Source of the DNA: Candidatus Microthrix subdominans
GTDB lineage: Bacteria > Actinomycetota > Acidimicrobiia > Acidimicrobiales > Microtrichaceae
Direction: 5' to 3'
Length of the DNA stretch: 64,000 nucleotides
Assembly: GCA_016719385.1 (NCBI GenBank)
Contig: JADJZA010000006.1
Coordinates: 186,001-250,000, forward strand
This document shows, piece by piece, positions 11,395-20,130 of the stretch. The notes below the pieces were generated by a model. The model was not told the DNA's origin. It searched no databases and saw only the letters and a program-made list of their open reading frames with translations. Each line of letters opens with the position of its first letter. Positions within the stretch are counted from its first letter, which is position 1. Both the position numbers and the translations under genes were made by a program.

Positions 11395-11502
11395 ATGGTC
11401 ATCGCTGGGATGGTCACCCTCGTGCTGCGGCTTCGGGGCATCGGCGGTCTTCCGCCCCAGGAGGGTGGCTGGCGTGAGCTGGCGGGGCCCGAGTACCGCT
11501 GA
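11395..11502 (+). CDS. small hypothetical membrane protein
   Basis: 35-residue open frame MVIAGMVTLVLRLRG... ending GGWRELAGPEYR. GAGGGG lies 8 bp before the ATG, which is a reasonable ribosome-binding site. It has one hydrophobic stretch and then a Gly/Pro-rich tail. The same frame is open back into the tRNA, so an earlier non-ATG start is possible. I know of no function; support is the SD and the protein-like composition only. Confidence 0.4.
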   Translation: MVIAGMVTLVLRLRGIGGLPPQEGGWRELAGPEYR

Positions 11503-11535
11503 GATGCGGGATGGGTTGATGAGACGAGCCAAGCG

Positions 11536-12504
11536 ATGATCGTCGAGGTCGTCGGCCTGGGCGCAGTGGGGCGTCGACTGCTCACCGAATTGTTGTCCAC
11601 GCCCTCGGTGGAGTTGGTGCGGGTTCGCAGCCGGCGTCACGAGGTGGCCGCCGCTCAGGTGGGTGGCCTCGAACGGGTGGAGATCGTGCGGCCGGGGCAG
11701 CCGGTGCATGCCGACTGGGCGGCGATCACCGTGGAGGCATCGGCCCAACGGACGGCGTTGCGCCGTACCGCCGAGGCCGATGTTCCGGCGGTGTCGTGCT
11801 GTGATGACCCCGAGCTCATCGCAGAGCTACTCGATGGTGAGCTTTCCAGCACCCCGGTTGTGGTTGGTGCGGCGCTGTCGCCCGGGCTGACCGACGTGAT
11901 GGCCGCCCATGCCGCCACGCTGTTGGAGGAGGCCACCGAACTGCACGTGGCCCGGCATGGGGTTGGGGGACCGGCCTGCGCCGAGGCCCGTTCGCAGGCG
12001 CTTCGACGCGCCGGTCGCGTGTGGCGCGACGGCGCCTGGGTGGAGCGGTCAGCGGGTTCGGGTCGGGAGCTGTGGTTCTTCCCGGAGCCGGTCGGTGGGC
12101 GCGACACCTATCGGGCGGATCTGGCCGAGGTGCAGACCCTGCACGCAGCCCATCCGCAGTTGGAGCGGCTCACCGCTCGCATTTCGATGACCCGACGGGA
12201 GCGCATGTCCGTGGCGGTCGGACTGCCGCCGCTGCCCAGTGCGCAGAAGCCATCGGGAATGGGTGCAGCGATCGTGGAAGCGAGGGGCCGTCAGGGGTCG
12301 ACGACCACTGCGGTGGTGCTGGGCGTGGTCGACCGGCTCGAGGGGGCGGTCGCCGCGCTGATCGCCACCTGCGGCGAGCAGCTGGAGCAGCCCCCGAACG
12401 GCGCAGTCACCGCCGGCCAGCTTGCGCCACCCCGAACGATGCTCGATTCCCTTGCTCGCCGAGGCGTCAGCATCGCTCGCTTCGGCGAGCCCGATTCCGC
12501 GTAA
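11536..12504 (+). CDS. NAD(P)-binding, saccharopine-dehydrogenase-like protein
   Basis: 322 residues. A Rossmann nucleotide-binding motif opens the protein (VEVVGLGAVGRRLL, GxGxxG). The following layout resembles the saccharopine dehydrogenase/Gfo-Idh type: TVEASAQRTALRRTAEA and then CDDPELIAELL, with the substrate domain around GAALSPGLTDVMAAHAA. The conserved ALSPGLTD segment is characteristic of that superfamily. The actual substrate is not deducible. It is monocistronic and convergent with the HNH gene. Confidence 0.6.
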   Translation: MIVEVVGLGAVGRRLLTELLSTPSVELVRVRSRRHEVAAAQVGGLERVEIVRPGQPVHADWAAITVEASAQRTALRRTAEADVPAVSCCDDPELIAELLDGELSSTPVVVGAALSPGLTDVMAAHAATLLEEATELHVARHGVGGPACAEARSQALRRAGRVWRDGAWVERSAGSGRELWFFPEPVGGRDTYRADLAEVQTLHAAHPQLERLTARISMTRRERMSVAVGLPPLPSAQKPSGMGAAIVEARGRQGSTTTAVVLGVVDRLEGAVAALIATCGEQLEQPPNGAVTAGQLAPPRTMLDSLARRGVSIARFGEPDSA

Positions 12505-12536
12505 CTCACCGAGTCACTGACCGGGCGGTCGCGGGT

Positions 12537-13838
12537 TCACGCCGCAGTCGGGTGGCTGCGCTGGTGGTGTCGTTGGGAGTCGACGAGGTTCCCGGTGGGA
12601 GTTCGCCATCGAAATCTCACTTCATCCGGGTTGGCGGCGTCGGGGTCTCTCGGCTGTTCCGTTCGGGTCATTGTCCAGCCGGGTCGGTGGGTGACCCGGT
12701 GGTGGTGCCGGCACAAAAGCCCGAGGTTGTTGATGTCGGTTGGGCCGTTGTCGTCCCATTCATCGACGTGGTGGGCGTCGCACCAGCTGGGGGGTCGGTC
12801 GCAGCCGGGGAAGATACAGCCGCCGTCGCGGGCGAGGAGGGCCCGGCGCTGGTGGCGGTTGGCGTAGCGGAGTGTGCGGCCCATACGCAGCGGGTCACCT
12901 GCGCCGGAGACCTCCATCGGCCGGATGAGCCCGGCGGCGATGATGAACCGGAGGATGTGGGGTGAGAGGTGGTTGCCGTCGTCGTCGGTGAGTTCGCCGC
13001 CGTCCTCGGTGTCGCCAGTGTCGTTGAGGATCACAACGATTTCGGGTTCGGGGAGCTTGCCTTTGCCGTCGGGTACCCCGGAGCCTCGGTCGAGGAGTTC
13101 GCCGAGCGCTTCGGCGCATGCTTGTCCTCGGCTGGGGACCGGTGTGTCGCCGCCGGTGGCTTCGGCGTCGGCGCGGTAGCGCTTCAGCACGCGATCGGTT
13201 TCGCCGTCGATCAGCTTGCGGATCGTCAACGCCAACTCGCCGACCAGCTGGCCGGAGACATAGGTGATGCCGTCGGTGGTGGGCACCAGGTGAAGGTGGT
13301 TGTTGGCCGGATCGGTGGCGGGGTCGTAGCCGCCGTCCTGGTCGAGACGCTGAGCGATACCGCGCACTTCTCGGGCCCAGCGCTCGAACCCGGCCACTTG
13401 GGCCAGGTCGATCAAGGCCGGCAGCAGGTCGGCCAGGGCCTGCCAGTTGCGGTCGTTTCCGGCAGAGTCGACCACCTTGACGTGTTGCCAGCCGACCCGA
13501 CCGGCCTCGAGAGCCTCAGCGAGTTTGGGGTAGCGCCGCTGCAGCCGGGCTGCGATGTTCACCTGGCTTCGGCAAACCTGGGGGCTGTGCTGGGTGCGAT
13601 CGGCCAGCCACATCGGGGTGGTGTGGCCGTGTGCGATGTCGCAGACACCCGACGCGGCCACCTCGGCGAGCAGCACCGCCTGGCGGTGGTCGATCCGCCT
13701 GCGCTGCGCCTCGAGGTCGATCAGCTCGGCCAGCTCGGGTGAGCCCTCGGTCGCCAGGTCGTGCGAACGGAGGAAGTGGTTTGCTTCAACGCCGGACCGC
13801 TGGCTCGGTTCGTTGAGATCGCTCCCGTCGGAGAACAT
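12537..13838 (-). CDS. DUF222 (13E12-type) HNH endonuclease
   Basis: 433 residues from ATG 13838; the open frame continues to 13853, but those codons overlap the SOS box. The N-terminal DUF222/13E12 domain covers roughly residues 20-290 (e.g. AARLQRRYPKLAEALEAGRV), followed by a HNH nuclease domain with CIFPGCDRPPSWCDAHHV and LLCRHHHRVTHRPGW. All zinc-type Cys/His residues of the HNH fold are visible. These proteins are multi-copy in actinobacteria and several in Mycobacterium tuberculosis are LexA-regulated. Function is unproven; a DNA-damage or mobile-element role is plausible. Confidence 0.88.
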   Translation of the reverse strand: MFSDGSDLNEPSQRSGVEANHFLRSHDLATEGSPELAELIDLEAQRRRIDHRQAVLLAEVAASGVCDIAHGHTTPMWLADRTQHSPQVCRSQVNIAARLQRRYPKLAEALEAGRVGWQHVKVVDSAGNDRNWQALADLLPALIDLAQVAGFERWAREVRGIAQRLDQDGGYDPATDPANNHLHLVPTTDGITYVSGQLVGELALTIRKLIDGETDRVLKRYRADAEATGGDTPVPSRGQACAEALGELLDRGSGVPDGKGKLPEPEIVVILNDTGDTEDGGELTDDDGNHLSPHILRFIIAAGLIRPMEVSGAGDPLRMGRTLRYANRHQRRALLARDGGCIFPGCDRPPSWCDAHHVDEWDDNGPTDINNLGLLCRHHHRVTHRPGWTMTRTEQPRDPDAANPDEVRFRWRTPTGNLVDSQRHHQRSHPTAA

Positions 13839-13845
13839 ATGTCTA

Positions 13846-13861
13846 TCGTACACCTGTTCGA
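13846..13861 (-). promoter_or_regulatory. LexA (SOS) box upstream of HNH gene
   Basis: On the minus strand this reads TCGAACAGGTGTACGA, one mismatch from the actinobacterial LexA consensus TCGAAC-N4-GTTCGA. It lies 8 bp upstream of the preferred start of the HNH gene and would block transcription when bound. SOS control of 13E12-type genes is known in mycobacteria. Confidence 0.7.
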
Positions 13862-13904
13862 TTTACAAGACAACGGGTTGTTCTCCCCGATCAAGCGGAA
13901 CCGT

Positions 13905-13919
13905 CCTCCCGGCGGGAGG
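13905..13919 (-). terminator. hairpin downstream of the aldolase operon
   Basis: CCTCCC-GGC-GGGAGG, a 6-bp GC stem in the 110-bp gap between the aldolase stop and the HNH promoter. It is suitable as a terminator for the leftward isocitrate dehydrogenase-oxidoreductase-aldolase operon. There is no U-tract. Confidence 0.4.
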
Positions 13920-13963
13920 CCAACCTGACCGCGTACAAGCTGGATTAACTCGCGTCGGCCCGG

Positions 13964-14755
13964 TCAGGATCCGTCGAGGCAGTCGGGCTGCTCGGCGGCG
14001 ATCCAGTCGAACAACGGTTGGGCGGAGAACCAGCCGGCCAGCGACGAGCCGACCTGATCCTTGACGCCGCGTGCGACCTCGTCGGGGATCGGGACAGGCT
14101 CGCCGGCGGCCATCGCCAGGAGTTCGGCCTGGCAGGTGCGTTCCAGGGTGACGAACCAGAACGTGGCCTCGTCGACAGATTCGCCGACGGTGAGCGGGCC
14201 GTGGTTGGCCAGGATCGCCGCCTTGTTGCCGCCGAGGGCGGTGGCGATGCGCTTTCCCTCCTCGATGTCGTTGGCCACCCCGCCGTAGTCGGGGTCGAAC
14301 ACGTGGTCCTCGAAGAAGATGCAGGCATCCTGGGTGAGGGGCCGCAGTGGCTGGTGCAGGCTGGAGAACGCCTTGCCGTGCACCGAGTGGGAGTGGGCGG
14401 CGGCGATCACGTCGGGACGGGCGGCGTGCACCTGGGAGTGGATGGCGAAGGCGGCCTGGTTGACCGGCCAGTGGCCCTCGACGACCTGGCCGTCGTGGTC
14501 GACCAGGATCAGGTCGGCCACCCGGATCTGCTTGAACGACATGCCGAAGGGGTTGACCCAAAAGCAGTCCTCGCGCAGCGGGTCGCGGGCGGTGATGTGC
14601 CCGGCGACGCCCTCGTCGAAGCCCAGGCGACCGAAGATGCGGAACGCCATGGCCAGGCGCTGCTTGCGGTGCAGTTGCTCATCCTCGGGGGATCGTTCGA
14701 CGAACGGGTTGTGCGGGGTGCGCGTGGTGGGGCTGTCCTGCGTGCTGTCGGCCAT
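13964..14755 (-). CDS. class II aldolase/adducin family protein
   Basis: 263 residues from ATG 14755. Class II aldolase/adducin fold: EGVAGHITARDP, FWVNPFGMSFKQI, the zinc ligands in AAAHSHSVHGKAF, and ILANHGPLTVG with a further histidine. Members are Zn-dependent fuculose-, ribulose- or related phosphate aldolases, or non-enzymatic. Which sugar is cleaved cannot be told. It follows the FAD oxidoreductase with a 56-bp gap, so both are likely one transcript. Confidence 0.85.
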   Translation of the reverse strand: MADSTQDSPTTRTPHNPFVERSPEDEQLHRKQRLAMAFRIFGRLGFDEGVAGHITARDPLREDCFWVNPFGMSFKQIRVADLILVDHDGQVVEGHWPVNQAAFAIHSQVHAARPDVIAAAHSHSVHGKAFSSLHQPLRPLTQDACIFFEDHVFDPDYGGVANDIEEGKRIATALGGNKAAILANHGPLTVGESVDEATFWFVTLERTCQAELLAMAAGEPVPIPDEVARGVKDQVGSSLAGWFSAQPLFDWIAAEQPDCLDGS

Positions 14756-14811
14756 GCGCACCAGTCTGGCATCCGCATGTGGAGGGGTGGCTTCGTATGC
14801 CAGGTTGGGCT

Positions 14812-16092
14812 TCAGGCGGTCACGACCGGCCTGCGGACCAGCCGCTCCGGGGTGAGCGCGGCCAGGTCGATGACGGCGAGGTTCGTCTCGGGTCGGGGGT
14901 CGAAGAACGGCGATGGAGCCCCGTCGAGCGTCAGGTCGGCCAGCAGACGTCCTGCGGCCGGCGCGGTTTGGATGCCGGTTCCGCCCTGGCCGACGCACCA
15001 CACGAAGCTGGGCACCTCGGGGTCGGGGCCGATCACCATCGACTCGTCCGGAGCAAAGGTCCGCAGGCCGGCCCAGGCGGAGCTGACCGTGCGAATGCCC
15101 AGGGTGGTCGCCTGGTTGATCAGGTCGATGGCGAGGGCGACGTCGAGCTCCTCCGGCTTGGAATCGCAGGGCGGCGACAGGGTTTCATCCGCGGGCGAGC
15201 ACAGAAATTGGGTGCCGTCGGGCTTGGCGTACCAGCGGTGGGCCACGTCGACCACCATCGGCCACTCCGACGAGCCGTCGAAGGTGCTGGGCGTCATGAA
15301 TGCCGTGCGGCGACGCGGTTCCAGGCCGACGCCGGCCACCCCGCAGATGCCGGCCACGACGTCGCCCCAGGCCCCCGCTGCGTTGACCACGATGCGTGCG
15401 GTGATCGTCCGCCCGTCGTCGGAGCCCAGCAACCAGCGGTCGGCCGAGCCCCCACCGGCCTGTCGCTCGAACGTCCCGTTCGAGGACGCATCACCCTCGA
15501 GAACAGATCGTTCGGCCGTCTCGAGGCGCCAGGAGCGTTCGATCGTCGCCCCGGCGCGCCGGGCTCCGACGGTGAACGCCTGGTGCAGGGCCGCCACGTC
15601 GATGTCGTCGCCGGAGGGCTCCAGCATCGCCCGTCCGCACGCCTCGGGTCGCAGCCCGGGGAACAGCGCGCATGCCTCGTCGACGTCGATCTCGCGCGTG
15701 TTCGGGTCGACCGCTTGGGCAGCAGCGAGCTGTGCTTCGAAGGCGGCTTCGTCGCCGGGCGGAGCCACGGTAACGACGGCCCGAGGGGTGACGAGCGGAA
15801 ATTCGGCAAAGCCCTCGGGCGGGGCGTGGAAGAACGGCACCGAGGCCAACGTCAGCGGACGTAGCGGTATGGCGCCAAGGTTGGGAATGAGCTGGGCGGC
15901 GGACCGACCGGTGGTGTGGTGGGCGAGGGTGTCCTCGGCCTCCAGCACGGTGACCGACGGAGCGCTGGGGTGGTGCGCCAGCCAGTAGGCCGCCGATACC
16001 CCGGCGATGCCACCGCCGATGATCGCTATGTCCGCGACGTCGCTGTCGCTGACGTGACCGTCGCTGATGTGACTGTCGTTGTGTGACGCCAT
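14812..16092 (-). CDS. FAD-dependent oxidoreductase (DAO family)
   Basis: 426 residues. The FAD-binding Rossmann motif IAIIGGGIAGVSAAYWLA begins near residue 22, followed by TVLEAEDTLAHHTTGRSAA. The C-terminal ADP-contact segment VWCVGQGGTGIQTAP is typical of the D-amino-acid/glycine oxidase (DAO) family, whose members oxidise amino groups or related substrates. A short Ser/Asp/His repeat (SHISDGHVSDSDVAD) precedes the domain. The substrate is unknown. It starts 43 bp after the end of the isocitrate dehydrogenase frame. Confidence 0.85.
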   Translation of the reverse strand: MASHNDSHISDGHVSDSDVADIAIIGGGIAGVSAAYWLAHHPSAPSVTVLEAEDTLAHHTTGRSAAQLIPNLGAIPLRPLTLASVPFFHAPPEGFAEFPLVTPRAVVTVAPPGDEAAFEAQLAAAQAVDPNTREIDVDEACALFPGLRPEACGRAMLEPSGDDIDVAALHQAFTVGARRAGATIERSWRLETAERSVLEGDASSNGTFERQAGGGSADRWLLGSDDGRTITARIVVNAAGAWGDVVAGICGVAGVGLEPRRRTAFMTPSTFDGSSEWPMVVDVAHRWYAKPDGTQFLCSPADETLSPPCDSKPEELDVALAIDLINQATTLGIRTVSSAWAGLRTFAPDESMVIGPDPEVPSFVWCVGQGGTGIQTAPAAGRLLADLTLDGAPSPFFDPRPETNLAVIDLAALTPERLVRRPVVTA

Positions 16093-16134
16093 TGCCGGTC
16101 CCCCCGAGGTGGTGTCGCCCCCGAGGCCCCCGGC

Positions 16135-18397
16135 CTATGCGCCGCCGAAGCCTTCGAGGATGCTGTTTAACGTAGCGCTGGGCCGCATGGCCGCGGTGGC
16201 CGCGTCCGGCTTTGGGCCAGTAGTAACCGCCAAGGTCGACCGGGTTGCCCTGCACTGCGTTGAGCTCCTCGACGATCGTCGACTCGTCGTCGCCCAACTG
16301 CTGGGCGAGCGGGGCGAAGATGGCGGCCAGTTCGGCGTCGGTGTCCTGGGCGGCCAACGCTTCGGCCCAGTAGAGGGCCAGGTAGAAGTGGCTGCCGCGG
16401 TTGTCGAGCTCGTTCACCTTGCGAGAGGGCGAGCGACCCTCCTCGAGCACCCGGGCGGTGGCCGTGTCCAGGGTGGTGCTCAGCAGGCGGGCCCGGGCGT
16501 TGTCGGCCGTGTCGGCCAGGTGCTCCAGCGAGGCGCCGAGGGCGAGGAACTCGCCCAGGCTGTCCCAGCGCAGGTGGTTCTCGGCGACGAACTGCTGCAC
16601 GTGCTTGGGGGCCGAACCGCCGGCGCCGGTCTCAAACAGGCCGCCGCCGGCCATCAGCGGCACGATTGACAGCATCTTGGCCGAGGTGCCCACCTCGAGG
16701 ATGGGGAACAGGTCGGTGAGGTAGTCGCGCAGCACGTTGCCGGTGACCGAGATGGTGTCCTTTCCGTCGATGATGCGCTCGAGCGAGAAGCGGGTGGCGT
16801 CCTCGGGCGCCATGATGCGAATGTCGAGCCCGTCGGTGTTCTCGTCGGCGAGGTAGGTGTTGACCTTGGCGATCAGCTGGGCGTCGTGGGCCCGGGTCTC
16901 GTCCAGCCAGAACACGGCCGGGGCGCCGGTGGCGCGGGCGCGGCGGACAGCCAGGCCGATCCAGTCGCGCACCGGTGCGTCGGCGGCCAGACACATCCGC
17001 CAGATGTCGCCGGCGCCCACCTGGTGGGCGAACAACACGTCGCCGGAGCGGGTGAGCACCTCGACGACGCCGTCGGCGTCCAGCTCGAAGGTCTTGTCGT
17101 GGCTGCCGTACTCCTCGGCCTTTTGGGCCATCAGGCCGACGTTGGGCACCGAGCCCATCGTGGTCGGGTCGAACGCACCGTGGGCCTTGGAGAACTCGAT
17201 CACCTCGGCGTAGACGCCGGCGTAGCTGTGGTCGGGGATGACGGCCAGGGTGTCGGCCGGGTTGCCGTCGGGGCCCCACATCTGCCCGGAGGTGCGCAGC
17301 ATGGCGGGCATCGAGGCGTCGATGATCACGTCGGAGGGCACGTGCAGGTTGGTGATGCCGTTGTCGCTGTTGACCATTGCCAGCTCGGGTCCGGCTGCGT
17401 AGCCGGCGGCCAGGGCGGCCTCGACCGACGTACGGGTGTCGGCGGGTACCTCGGCGAGCGCTTCGTCGAGGGTGGCCAGCCCGTTGTTGGGGTTGAAGCC
17501 GGCCTCGGCGAGCACCTCGCCGTAGGCATCGAACAGGTCGGGGAAGAAGGCCCGCACGGCGTGCCCGAAGATGATCGGGTCGGACACCTTCATCATCGTG
17601 GCCTTGAGGTGGACCGACAACAGCACGCCGTCGGCCTTGGCCTGGCGAATCGCTTCGGCGAGGAAGGCGTCGAGCGCGGCGGCGCTCATCACCGACCCGT
17701 CGACGATCGTGCCGGCAGCGACCTTTACCGGGGAGCGCAGCTCGCAGGCGTCGCCGTCGGTGGGGGTGAAGCGGATCGTCAGCTCGTCGGCGTCGGGCAC
17801 GGTGACCGACAGCTCGGTGGAGCGGAAGTCGCCCGAGTCCATCGTGATCACCCGGGTGCGGGAGTCGGCCGACCATGCGCCCATCGAGTGGGGGTGGTTG
17901 CGGGCGTAGTTCTTCACCGCTGCGGGGGCGCGCCGGTCGCTGTTGCCCTCGCGCAGCACCGGGTTGACCGCCGACCCCATCACCGAGGCGTAGCGGGCCA
18001 GCACGTCGGCGTCGTCGCCCGAGGCCTCCCCGTCGGGGGCGTCGTCGGGGTAGTCGGGTAGGCCGTAACCGTCGGCCTGGAGCTCGGCGATCGCCGCCTT
18101 CAGCTGCGGTAGCGACGCCGAGATGTTGGGCAGCTTGATGATGTTGGCCTCGGGCCGGGTGGCCAGCTCGCCCAGCTCGGCCAGATCGTCATGGCGCTGC
18201 TGGTCGGCGGGCAGCAGGTCGCTGAAGGCCGCCAGGATGCGGTTGGCCAAGGAGATGTCACGGGTTTCGACGTCCACGCCGGACGCACCGGCGAATGCGG
18301 CGATCACCGGCAGCAGCGAGCGGGTGGCCAGCGCCGGGGCCTCGTCGGTGAGGGTGTAGATGATCGTCGAGGCGTCGGGCTTGGCGGAGTCGCTCAT
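16135..18397 (-). CDS. icd: monomeric NADP-isocitrate dehydrogenase, frameshifted near the C-terminus
   Basis: Monomeric-type NADP isocitrate dehydrogenase of the TCA cycle, isocitrate to 2-oxoglutarate. ATG 18397 starts MSDSAKPDASTIIYTLTDEA. Family signatures include VNPVLREGNSDRRAP, LATLDEALAEVPADTR and HLKATMMKVSDPIIFGH. The frame runs to GGYYWPKAG and then continues out of register. One base further on, the other frame gives ATAAMRPSATLNSILEGFGG, the true family C-terminus, ending at 16135. The break is one extra G at about 16206-16207. Without it the protein is 753 residues, the normal length. It is either a sequencing error or a real lesion. Confidence 0.9.
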
Positions 18398-18527
18398 GGG
18401 CATCCTGTTCTGCGTTGGAGTAGAGGCGTTTCCTGAGGGTAGTGCCGAGCCGTCGCCGTCGAGATGCTGAGATGCCGATGTGGCGCGACGGATGTGGCGC
18501 AACCGTGAGCGAGTTCCACCAAAGTGA

Positions 18528-18560
18528 TTGTCAAAAACCCGACAGCGAACTACTGTTCGA
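18528..18560 (+). promoter_or_regulatory. promoter with overlapping LexA (SOS) box, upstream of DprA-like gene
   Basis: TTGTCA (18528-18533), 17-bp spacer, TACTGT (18551-18556). Overlapping it, GCGAACTACTGTTCGA (18545-18560) differs in one base from the LexA consensus TCGAAC-N4-GTTCGA. The box covers the -10 element, a typical repressor position. The next start codon is at 18670. Confidence 0.65.
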
Positions 18561-18669
18561 TCAGTGCGACCCGCATAGGGGCACGCCAGCGGGCGCTAAC
18601 TTGATGCGCGGCAGGCCACAATGCCGGTCAAGGCTGCGACGCCGGTACGGTCGACTCAAGGAGGGAACC

Positions 18670-19569
18670 ATGGATTCGAGCGACCTCATCTCACACCCGG
18701 CAGTCGTTCTTGCCCTGGCCGAGCGAGTCTGCCCATCACTCAACGGTCCAAGCTCGTTTCGACTGGCTGCTGCCTTGGAAGCTCTCGATGCAGGCCTCGA
18801 TCTCAATGACTTCGAAGGCCTGGCAGACGTAGCGGTCGAGATTCAGAAGATCGATCGACAGCGTGTCGAGCACTGGGGCCGGGTGCTCGAAGAGTCGGAT
18901 GTGCGGCTGGTCTCGGTGCTCGACGATGAGTACCCGACCAACCTGCGAATGGTTCACGACCATCCGCCGTTCCTCTTCGTTCGAGGCTCGATGGAACGAG
19001 CTGATGAGCGAGCGGTAGCGGTGGTCGGAACCCGAAAGCCGTCGGAGGAAGGGCTGGCTGCGGCGAGGGACATCGCCGCCAAGATGGCTCATCTGAGCAT
19101 CACAGTCGTCTCGGGAATGGCGATTGGGATCGACACGGCTGCGCACCGGGGCTCTCTTGCTGCTGGAGGTCGCACTGTCGCTGTGCTGGGGTCAGGGCTA
19201 GATCGCGTCTATCCGGCTTCGAACCGAGGCCTGGCACGGTCTATCGAGCGCTCGGGAGCGGTCGTTTCGCAGTTCTGGCCGGACATGGGGCCGACGCGAT
19301 GGAGCTTCCCCGTGAGGAATATCGTGACCTCCGGGTTGTCACTTGGCACAGTCGTCGTCGAGGCCGGCCCAACCTCCGGTGCCAGGCAGCAGGCTGACCA
19401 CGCGCTACGGCACGGCAAACGTCTGTACCTTTTGCGGCGACTTGTCTCAGCTCAAGCCTGGGCTCGGGAGATGGCCGACCTTCCAGGAGTGCTAGCCATC
19501 GACGACATCGACCAGATCGTGGCCGACATTGAGGCTGAGGTCATGGAGTCTGACGACGTGCTGATCTAG
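18670..19569 (+). CDS. DprA/Smf-like DNA-processing protein
   Basis: 299 residues from ATG 18670, with AAGGAGGG just upstream; an upstream-extended frame exists but crosses the SOS box. The Rossmann-like DprA core is clear: VAVVGTRKPSEEGLAAA, VVSGMAIGIDTAAHRGSLAA, VAVLGSGLDRVYPASNR. DprA proteins bind single-stranded DNA and load RecA in natural transformation. DprA-like proteins are also paired with phosphoribosyltransferase-domain proteins in accessory pairs, including RqlHI/PsyrTA-type modules that involve a RecQ helicase. Here a broken ComF-like phosphoribosyltransferase follows after 8 bp and no helicase is nearby. The SOS box points to DNA-damage control. Not recognised as the housekeeping DprA. 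Confidence 0.78.
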   Translation: MDSSDLISHPAVVLALAERVCPSLNGPSSFRLAAALEALDAGLDLNDFEGLADVAVEIQKIDRQRVEHWGRVLEESDVRLVSVLDDEYPTNLRMVHDHPPFLFVRGSMERADERAVAVVGTRKPSEEGLAAARDIAAKMAHLSITVVSGMAIGIDTAAHRGSLAAGGRTVAVLGSGLDRVYPASNRGLARSIERSGAVVSQFWPDMGPTRWSFPVRNIVTSGLSLGTVVVEAGPTSGARQQADHALRHGKRLYLLRRLVSAQAWAREMADLPGVLAIDDIDQIVADIEAEVMESDDVLI

Positions 19570-19577
19570 CGCCGCCC

Positions 19578-20001
19578 ATGACCGACGCACAGCAGCTTCT
19601 CCGGCCCCTCCGCCCAGGCTTGGTTCCCGTTCCAGCAGCTGGTCAACCCGGCATCTGTCGGTTTTGTCACAGCAGTTGCCCTCCAAACTATGGCGACTGA
19701 CGGCTCCAGCGGGCACACGGACCTCCGACCGGATCGTTTCCGCCTCACACGCTCAGTCGCTGGTGAGCGGGTGCTTTTGGTCGACGACACTTTTACGCGG
19801 GGAGGGTCGATGTTCAGTGCCGTCGCCGCGCTAAGAGACGGAGGCGCGACCGTCGTCGGTCCGCTGGTTCTGGGTCGACACGTGCAGCCGACTTTTGGGC
19901 CATCGTTGGCAATGCTGTCGTGGCTCAAGGAGAGGGTGTGGGATGAGGCCCGCTGCTGCCGTTGCGATGGGGAACAACAAAACGCCGGTAGTCTCTTCTG
20001 A
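19578..20001 (+). pseudogene. ComF-like phosphoribosyltransferase, internally deleted
   Basis: The 5' frame from ATG 19578 gives a 40-residue stub with a zinc-ribbon-like ICRFCHSSCPPNYG and stops at TGA near 19700. In another frame, the C-terminal half of a PRTase follows: RVLLVDDTFTRGGSMFSAVA, containing the PRPP-binding motif, then VLGRHVQPTFGP and a Cys-rich end (CCRC). Normally over 100 residues separate these regions; here the two pieces almost touch. The gene therefore lost its middle, and the reading frame with it. It lies 8 bp after the DprA-like gene and would be its partner. Confidence 0.75.
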
Positions 20002-20130
20002 GGTGGTGGGAGGAGTTCGGCGCTGGTCCGCCAGCCTTTAGCTAAGGTCCGAGCGGTTTCGAACGCAGCCTGCTCCGCGATCTGCGTTGAACCCGTTCGC
20101 ACCAGACACGCGAGGACCAGGCGAGGTGTG

